Assembly: GCF_904424705.1 (NCBI RefSeq)
Contig: NZ_CAJGBF010000001.1
Coordinates: 434,001 to 498,000, forward strand
Source of the DNA: Rossellomorea arthrocnemi
GTDB lineage: Bacteria > Bacillota > Bacilli > Bacillales > Bacillaceae_B
Reading direction: 5' to 3'
DNA length: 64,000 nt
The position numbers and the translations under genes were made by a program. Within the stretch, counting starts at the first letter, position 1; each line of letters opens with the position of its first letter. Shown here one piece after another: positions 59,556-64,000 of this stretch. The notes under the pieces were generated by a model, which made no database searches, was not told where the DNA came from, and was given only the letters and a program-made list of their open reading frames with translations.

Positions 59556-61172
59556 ATGACAACGATTCAAAACCCGATTTTACCAGGCTTCAATCCTGAC
59601 CCGAGTATTTGCCGTGCAGGAGAAGATTATTACATTGCCGTTTCTACCTTCGAATGGTTCCCGGGAGTCGGTATCTACCATTCAAAGGATTTAAAAAATT
59701 GGCGACTCGTGTCCCGTCCCCTGAACCGTCTCAGTCAATTGAACATGATGGGCAACCCCGATTCAGGCGGAATCTGGGCCCCTGCCCTATCTTATCGTGA
59801 TGGCAGCTTCTGGCTGATCTACACCGATGTGAAAGTCGTCGAAGGACAGTGGAAGGACAGCCACAATTACCTCGTTACCTGCGACACCATTGACGGCGAG
59901 TGGTCTGAACCAATCCATTTAAACAGCTCAGGCTTCGATCCGTCCTTATTTCATGATGAAGACGGCAGGAAGTATCTCGTCAATATGCTCTGGGATCACC
60001 GCCTCGGCCATCATAACTTCTACGGCATCGTCATGCAGGAATACAGTGTAAGCGAACGAAAGCTGATCGGCAAAAAGGAAATCATCTTCAAAGGAACGGA
60101 TATTAAGCTGACAGAAGCACCTCACCTGTATAAAATGAACGGATACTATTACCTTCTCACGGCGGAAGGCGGAACGAAATACGATCATCAGGCCACCATC
60201 GCCCGCTCGAAGGATCTTTGGGGACCATATGAAGTGCATCCTGACAACCCATTGATCACGTCATTCCCGTATCCAAGAAACCCATTGCAAAAAGCCGGAC
60301 ACGCATCCATCGTTCACACCCATACGGATGAATGGTTCCTTGTTCATTTAACAGGACGACCCCTGCCACAGGAAAATAAACCGCTCTTAGACCCACGCGG
60401 CTATTGTCCACTCGGAAGGGAAACGGCGATCCAGCGACTTGAATGGAAACATGATTGGCCTTATGTCACAGGAGGCAACCAGCCGTCTGTAGAAATCCAG
60501 GGACCTGCTGTGGAAGAAGTTCCATGGGAAAGGGATGTTCAGGAGAAGGACGACTTTAATACCGACTCTCTGAATCTTCATTTCCAATCCCTGCGCATCC
60601 CATTGGGTGAAGACATCGTTTCATTAAAGGATAACCCTGGACACCTGCGTCTATATGGAAGAGAATCGTTATCCTCTAAATTCACACAGGCCCATATCGC
60701 AAGGCGCTGGCAGCATTTCAACTTCACGGCCGAAACCAAGGTCGCCTTTAACCCGGACACTTTCCAGCAGGCAGCCGGTCTAGTAAACTACTACAATACG
60801 CAAAACTGGTCTGCCCTGCAAATCACCTGGCATGAAGAACACGGCCGGATTCTCGATCTGACCGTCTGTGACAACTTCACATTCAGCGGTCCGCTGAAAG
60901 ATGACCCGATTGTCATCCCGGAAGACGTCGAATCTGTCTACTTGCGTGTAAATGTAAGCACGGCCATCTACGAATATTCCTACTCCTTCGATGGAGAAAA
61001 CTGGACCACGATCCCTGTTAAGCTGGATTCTCACAAACTATCAGACGATTACATCCAGGGTGGCGGCTTCTTTACAGGAGCCTTTGTAGGAATGCAGTGC
61101 CAGGACACTTCCGGACAAAAGCTGCATGCTGATTTCGATTATTTTGTTTATAAGGAAGGACATAAAGAATAG
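59556..61172 (+). CDS. xynB: GH43 beta-xylosidase
   Basis: A 538-residue glycoside hydrolase that removes xylose from xylo-oligosaccharide ends. Five-bladed propeller with general base Asp15 ([11 protein letters not shown]), the pKa-modulating Asp in [13 protein letters not shown] and general acid Glu in [12 protein letters not shown]; a C-terminal beta-sandwich (about 330-538) typical of the XynB group follows. No signal peptide, so it acts on imported sugars. ATG 59556 with AGGAGAGG, 31 bases after xylR, so the two are co-transcribed. Confidence 0.94.
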   Translation: MTTIQNPILPGFNPDPSICRAGEDYYIAVSTFEWFPGVGIYHSKDLKNWRLVSRPLNRLSQLNMMGNPDSGGIWAPALSYRDGSFWLIYTDVKVVEGQWKDSHNYLVTCDTIDGEWSEPIHLNSSGFDPSLFHDEDGRKYLVNMLWDHRLGHHNFYGIVMQEYSVSERKLIGKKEIIFKGTDIKLTEAPHLYKMNGYYYLLTAEGGTKYDHQATIARSKDLWGPYEVHPDNPLITSFPYPRNPLQKAGHASIVHTHTDEWFLVHLTGRPLPQENKPLLDPRGYCPLGRETAIQRLEWKHDWPYVTGGNQPSVEIQGPAVEEVPWERDVQEKDDFNTDSLNLHFQSLRIPLGEDIVSLKDNPGHLRLYGRESLSSKFTQAHIARRWQHFNFTAETKVAFNPDTFQQAAGLVNYYNTQNWSALQITWHEEHGRILDLTVCDNFTFSGPLKDDPIVIPEDVESVYLRVNVSTAIYEYSYSFDGENWTTIPVKLDSHKLSDDYIQGGGFFTGAFVGMQCQDTSGQKLHADFDYFVYKEGHKE

Positions 61173-61211
61173 CGTTGATTCACGAATGCTGTTCATGAAT
61201 ACCTCTAACAT

Positions 61212-61241
61212 AAAAACAGCCGGCGAGAACCGGCTGTTTTT
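61212..61241 (+). terminator. Intrinsic terminator after xynB
   Basis: AAAAACAGCCGG, loop CGAGAA, CCGGCTGTTTTT; fully symmetrical and so usable in both directions. Confidence 0.9.
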
Positions 61242-61596
61242 ATGTTGGAGAGACATTTAAATCTTCGCACTATGCGACTGATTTCTATAAATGTTCTGTT
61301 ACATGAAGCTTAAAGTCTATGAAACTGTTCCACTTTTAAGTAGTAAACGGTCTTGGAGATACCTTGAAGAGGGTTCGAATTCTCGTTGCACTCTCTCTCA
61401 CTTAGATATGAGCCGCTTTGGACTCTTTATGAGCCACATTTCATTTTTTTGATCCGGCTTTTACATATATAAGCCGGAATTCTGATATATGAGCCAGAAT
61501 TTCATTATATGAGCCCCTTGTCGAAAATCTTTGAACTTCTACGTAAAGTCTATACCTTATGATTGATCTAATAAAGTACCCTCCTGACAAACCAAA
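61242..61596. other. Gene-free stretch between xynB and the RidA gene
   Basis: No coding frame with a ribosome site. Dominated by the TATGAGCC array (61407-61515). Confidence 0.5.
61407..61515. repeat. Array of TATGAGCC units with about 20-bp period
   Basis: TATGAGCC at 61407, 61428, 61488 and 61508, TATAAGCC at 61468, and a decayed TTTGATCC near 61448: six units 20-21 bp apart, spacer sequences partly shared (GGAATT, AGAATTTCAT). Ends CCTTGTCGAAA, as the two-unit copy at 46765-46792. Confidence 0.65.
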
Positions 61597-62016
61597 TTAC
61601 TTTATATGTGTACGTTTTTCTACTGCTGCAATCGCTTCGATTTCCACCAGTTGATTCGTGTATCCCAATACCGTCACTCCTGATAGCGTACTGGGGACGT
61701 CATGATCCCCGAACTCTTTCCTTATGGCGTTCCATGCTGTTACTAAATCTGACTGATGATGGGAGGCTACCAGGACCCGGGTATAGACGACGTCACTCAA
61801 GGAGGCACCACTTTCTTGCAGTACTTCCTTCATATTCTCCACACATAGTTTGGCTTGGCATTCGTAATCATTTACATCAGGCACTTCCCCGTCTTGATTG
61901 AGAGGACAAGATCCGGCCAAAAAAAGAAGATCCATATCAGCAGTTACTCTTGAAGCGTATGCATAATCAACATCAGCTAAATCCTTCGAGCGAATAAATG
62001 ATATTTTTTTGTTCAT
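61597..62016 (-). CDS. RidA/YjgF-family protein
   Basis: A 139-residue RidA-superfamily trimeric protein: FLAGSCPLNQDGEV, CVENMKEVLQESGASLSDVV, and C-terminal LVEIEAIAAVEKR. The catalytic Arg of enamine/imine deaminases, normally in the PARSTV stretch, is not visible (VPSTLSGVTV here), so it may belong to a non-deaminase Rid subgroup. ATG 62016 with AGGAGGG. Monocistronic. Confidence 0.85.
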   Translation of the reverse strand: MNKKISFIRSKDLADVDYAYASRVTADMDLLFLAGSCPLNQDGEVPDVNDYECQAKLCVENMKEVLQESGASLSDVVYTRVLVASHHQSDLVTAWNAIRKEFGDHDVPSTLSGVTVLGYTNQLVEIEAIAAVEKRTHIK

Positions 62017-62080
62017 GTTTTTCCCTCCTAATAGATTTCTAAATCGTTAAAAATCCCCTTGATTGCTGCACCTGCTAATT

Positions 62081-62103
62081 ACCAGGGGAATGGTTCCCGT
62101 GGT
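62081..62103. repeat. Degenerate short palindrome near the anti-sigma gene end
   Basis: ACCAGGGGAA, TGG, TTCCCGTGGT; one mismatch. Reads like an eroded member of the GGTTCCCGTGCTTC family. Confidence 0.4.
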
Positions 62104-62142
62104 CACTGATACATGAACATTTCCCGATGTGAACTTCCCTTT

Positions 62143-62826
62143 TTAAAACCCAAAGCGATTTTCTACTCTCTCACTCGCATCCGGCAATTCCATCCCCTTT
62201 TTCCACATCAGCGTCTTATTCTTTGGCGTTCCGAAATAGATCGCCTTGATTTTCCGGCCACGGGACTGTTCCTGGCTTGGGACATCGATGAAATCGTGAC
62301 CTTTTTCCAATGCATACGGTGGCTGTGCTTCTTTCTTGACGACGGGACGCTTCGCGGTAATATAAAAATTCCCGTTGTCATCCATACTATACTTTAATGT
62401 ATTTACGCTGTAGCCGTCGTCTATGTTCAGGTAATAGACGATCTTGCCATCTGCCGTTTTACTAATATCACTGATCTCCGCCTTGTCTGCAGCCACACTG
62501 ATGATGTCCCAATTGAATAAGCCGGCATAGACAAGGATCAGGGTGGTGATGGATAGGGCTGTAATGATGGCCCCTTTCATAAACGACTTCTTTCTTCCTT
62601 TTTTCCACGTGGCAGCGATCTTTTGGATGAGGCGGTCATCCGTGGTTGGGTCGATCCCTTTTTTTTCTGCAATAGGCAGCTCGGCCTTCATCCGCTCCAA
62701 TTCCAATTGGCACTGTTCACAATGAACAAGATGCTCCTCTACCATTTCCCTGCTCTCGTCACTGCATACCTCGTCGTGATAAAGAGGAAGCAGATCATGA
62801 ATGATTTGACATGGAACGTCTCTCAT
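62143..62826 (-). CDS. Zinc-finger anti-sigma factor
   Basis: A 227-residue single-pass membrane anti-sigma factor. The N-terminal zf-HC2 domain has CQIIHDLLPLYHDE and the H-x3-C-x2-C zinc motif EEHLVHCEQC; a membrane segment lies at about 84-104 (AIITALSITTLILVYAGLF) and an extracytoplasmic domain follows. It overlaps the sigma gene by 4 bases and should hold that sigma factor inactive until an envelope signal arrives. Confidence 0.9.
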   Translation of the reverse strand: MRDVPCQIIHDLLPLYHDEVCSDESREMVEEHLVHCEQCQLELERMKAELPIAEKKGIDPTTDDRLIQKIAATWKKGRKKSFMKGAIITALSITTLILVYAGLFNWDIISVAADKAEISDISKTADGKIVYYLNIDDGYSVNTLKYSMDDNGNFYITAKRPVVKKEAQPPYALEKGHDFIDVPSQEQSRGRKIKAIYFGTPKNKTLMWKKGMELPDASERVENRFGF

Positions 62827-63308
62827 CCTCCATCCTCCTTTAACATGTCCTGTATTTTTTGTTTGGCACGGTAAAAGGTGACTCTTGCCCAGCTTTCCGT
62901 CTTTTCAAAAAGCCCACTGATTTCCTTAAAGGAGAGCTCCCCGAAGATCCGCAGGGTGAACACTTCTTTGTATGGTTCATGTAAGGAATGAAGGACTTTA
63001 TGTACACGGAATGCTTCCTCTTTCCTCTCAATCAGCGTCTCGATGACCGTGTCACCGGGCGGATCCGCTATCTCTTCTGCAGTATACCGTTTTTGTTTGG
63101 AATGATAGGTGAAGTAGGTGTTCTTGGCAATCTGGCAAAGCCACACATTCATCTTGCAATGACCTTTAAATTGGTCCATGCTCTTCAATGCTTTGAAAAA
63201 TGTCTCCTGAGTCATCTCTTCCGCCAGCTTTTCATCCCGGCTCAAGTTCAGTACAAACGCGTACACTTCCCGGAAGTATTGATCATATATCTTCTCAAAC
63301 TCTGTCAC
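62823..63308 (-). CDS. ECF-type RNA polymerase sigma factor
   Basis: A 161-residue sigma-70 family factor with only regions 2 and 4. Region 2: FVLNLSRDEKLAEEMTQETF and WLCQIAKNTYF; region 4: LHEPYKEVFTLRIFGELSFKE and WARVTFYRAKQKI. GTG start 63308 with GGGAGG upstream. Forms a unit with the anti-sigma gene. A candidate self-recognised promoter is upstream at 63330-63358. Regulon unknown. Confidence 0.92.
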   Translation of the reverse strand: MTEFEKIYDQYFREVYAFVLNLSRDEKLAEEMTQETFFKALKSMDQFKGHCKMNVWLCQIAKNTYFTYHSKQKRYTAEEIADPPGDTVIETLIERKEEAFRVHKVLHSLHEPYKEVFTLRIFGELSFKEISGLFEKTESWARVTFYRAKQKIQDMLKEDGG

Positions 63309-63329
63309 CCGCCTGCCTCCCTTCCTATG

Positions 63330-63358
63330 TAAGACTATGCTGAAGTGATTTCGTTACA
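63330..63358 (-). promoter_or_regulatory. Candidate ECF-dependent promoter of the sigma gene
   Basis: Minus strand TGTAAC, 16 bases, AGTCTTA. Shape follows the ECF type (AAC in -35, GTC in -10); the spacing is right for autoregulation. Confidence 0.45.
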
Positions 63359-63467
63359 AAAAAGTGATGGTTATGTATATAAATCGTACGTGGTCTCAAG
63401 AATTTTTCCCATACGATTTCCCCGTGTGCTATAGTATCCTAGTATTCTAACGGAACGGAGTGAAAAT

Positions 63468-64000
63468 ATGAAGGCAACAACGAAAGAAATGACACTGATC
63501 ATTATCGGTTCCTTATTCTTCGCACTCGGAGTGAACTTGTTTGCGATCCCGAATGAGCTTGGGGAAGGCGGCGTGACCGGGATCTCCATGACACTGTATT
63601 ACGTACTGGATTGGTCACCGGGTATCACGAACTTCGTCATGAACGGCATCCTCTTAGGAATTGGTTATAAAGTATTAAATAAACGCGTGACATGGTATAC
63701 GATACTCGCCATTTTCTTTACCTCCCTCTTTATTCAGTTGACAGAAGGCATGGGCCATTCTGTCGACATCATGCTCGGGACCGTCTTCGCCGGGGTATTC
63801 ATCGGTGTCGGTCTCGGACTGGTCCTGCGTTCAGGGGGAACAACGGGCGGATCCACCATCATTGCCCGCATGCTCAACCAGCATTTCGGCTGGGCTGTCA
63901 GTACCACGATGTTCGTGTTCGACATTGTGGTCGTTCTCGGATCATCGTTTGTTATCGGTGTAGAAAATACGATGTACACAGGAATATCCATCTATATCAG
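63468..64000 (+). CDS. YitT-family membrane protein, 3' end beyond the window
   Basis: ATG 63468 after CGGAGTG; the frame stays open to the last base, so about 178 residues are visible. YitT/DUF161 signature: SLFFALGVNLFAIPNELGEGG, GVTGISMTLYYVLDW, GTVFAGVFIGVGLGLVLRSG and GGTTGGSTIIARML. About five membrane segments so far; the usual cytoplasmic DUF2179 domain would lie outside the window. Function unknown. Divergent from the ECF sigma gene. Confidence 0.85.
   Translation, partial: MKATTKEMTLIIIGSLFFALGVNLFAIPNELGEGGVTGISMTLYYVLDWSPGITNFVMNGILLGIGYKVLNKRVTWYTILAIFFTSLFIQLTEGMGHSVDIMLGTVFAGVFIGVGLGLVLRSGGTTGGSTIIARMLNQHFGWAVSTTMFVFDIVVVLGSSFVIGVENTMYTGISIYI

Noticed and set aside
61407-61515. 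CRISPR array
   Set aside because: Units are 8 bp with about 12-bp partly shared spacers, far too short, and no cas genes are present.

Overview
The window is a chromosome segment of a Gram-positive, spore-former-type member of the Bacillaceae. The closest feel is the Bacillus/Rossellomorea group, but species cannot be fixed from sequence alone. Evidence: strong Shine-Dalgarno sites with frequent GTG/TTG starts, a yceCDEFGH-type ter cluster, an AdhR/AdhA pair, a XylR-controlled xyl cluster with CcpA-type cre sites, a VanY/VanZ pair with its own two-component system, and many copies of a short Bacillaceae interspersed palindrome (core GGGGACGGTTC). No rRNA, tRNA, CRISPR array, prophage, transposase or complete insertion sequence was seen.

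Layout. 1-3.1 kb: end of a small helical-protein gene, a broken LURP-one gene, a secreted/anchored thermonuclease, and two very small genes. 3.2-6.5 kb: VanR/VanS-like two-component system with vanY and vanZ on the minus strand. 6.7-7.2 kb: second LURP-one gene. 7.4-24.9 kb: one compact 16-gene minus-strand operon headed by a sigma-54 activator (CBS-PAS-PAS-AAA+-HTH). It contains a TAXI-TRAP uptake system, a CoA-transferase, an NDP-forming acyl-CoA synthetase-like protein, a full beta-oxidation set and several accessory dehydrogenases. A near-perfect -24/-12 promoter lies immediately upstream, with inverted-repeat candidate enhancer sites behind it. 25.4-28.0 kb: a paralogous copy of the first 2 kb. 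28.1-38.7 kb: an 11-gene ter stress cluster (three TerD paralogs, TerC, CitE-like aldolase, two phosphoribosyltransferase-type proteins, HAD phosphatase, YceG, TelA, TerA/TerD-like). 39-46.4 kb: small membrane proteins, dihydroxyacetone kinase, YCII and three DinB proteins, an acetyltransferase, and AdhA with divergent AdhR. 46.5-61.2 kb: xylose/xylo-oligosaccharide utilisation (symporter, mutarotase, aldo/keto reductase, xylB, xylA, YesL-like protein, ABC importer without its own ATPase, xylR, GH43 xylosidase). 61.6-64 kb: RidA-like protein, ECF sigma/anti-sigma pair, and the start of a YitT-family gene.

How the parts work together. The 7.4-24.9 kb operon probably imports a carboxylate by TRAP transport, activates it by CoA transfer and shortens it by beta-oxidation; the substrate is unknown. 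In the xyl region, three promoters share a TAGACA -35 overlapped by the same operator half-site, so transport, hydrolysis and isomerisation probably answer to the one XylR in the cluster plus carbon catabolite control. The ter cluster combines surface/stress TerD-TerC-TelA proteins with enzymes that look like a nucleotide- or ribosyl-linked biosynthetic pathway.

The most noteworthy signals are the sigma-54 control region, the ter biosynthetic cluster, the 2-kb duplication 26 kb apart, the REPIN-like palindromes (one of which supplies the C-terminus of a protein), and two large unexplained structured elements at 54.8-55.1 kb.
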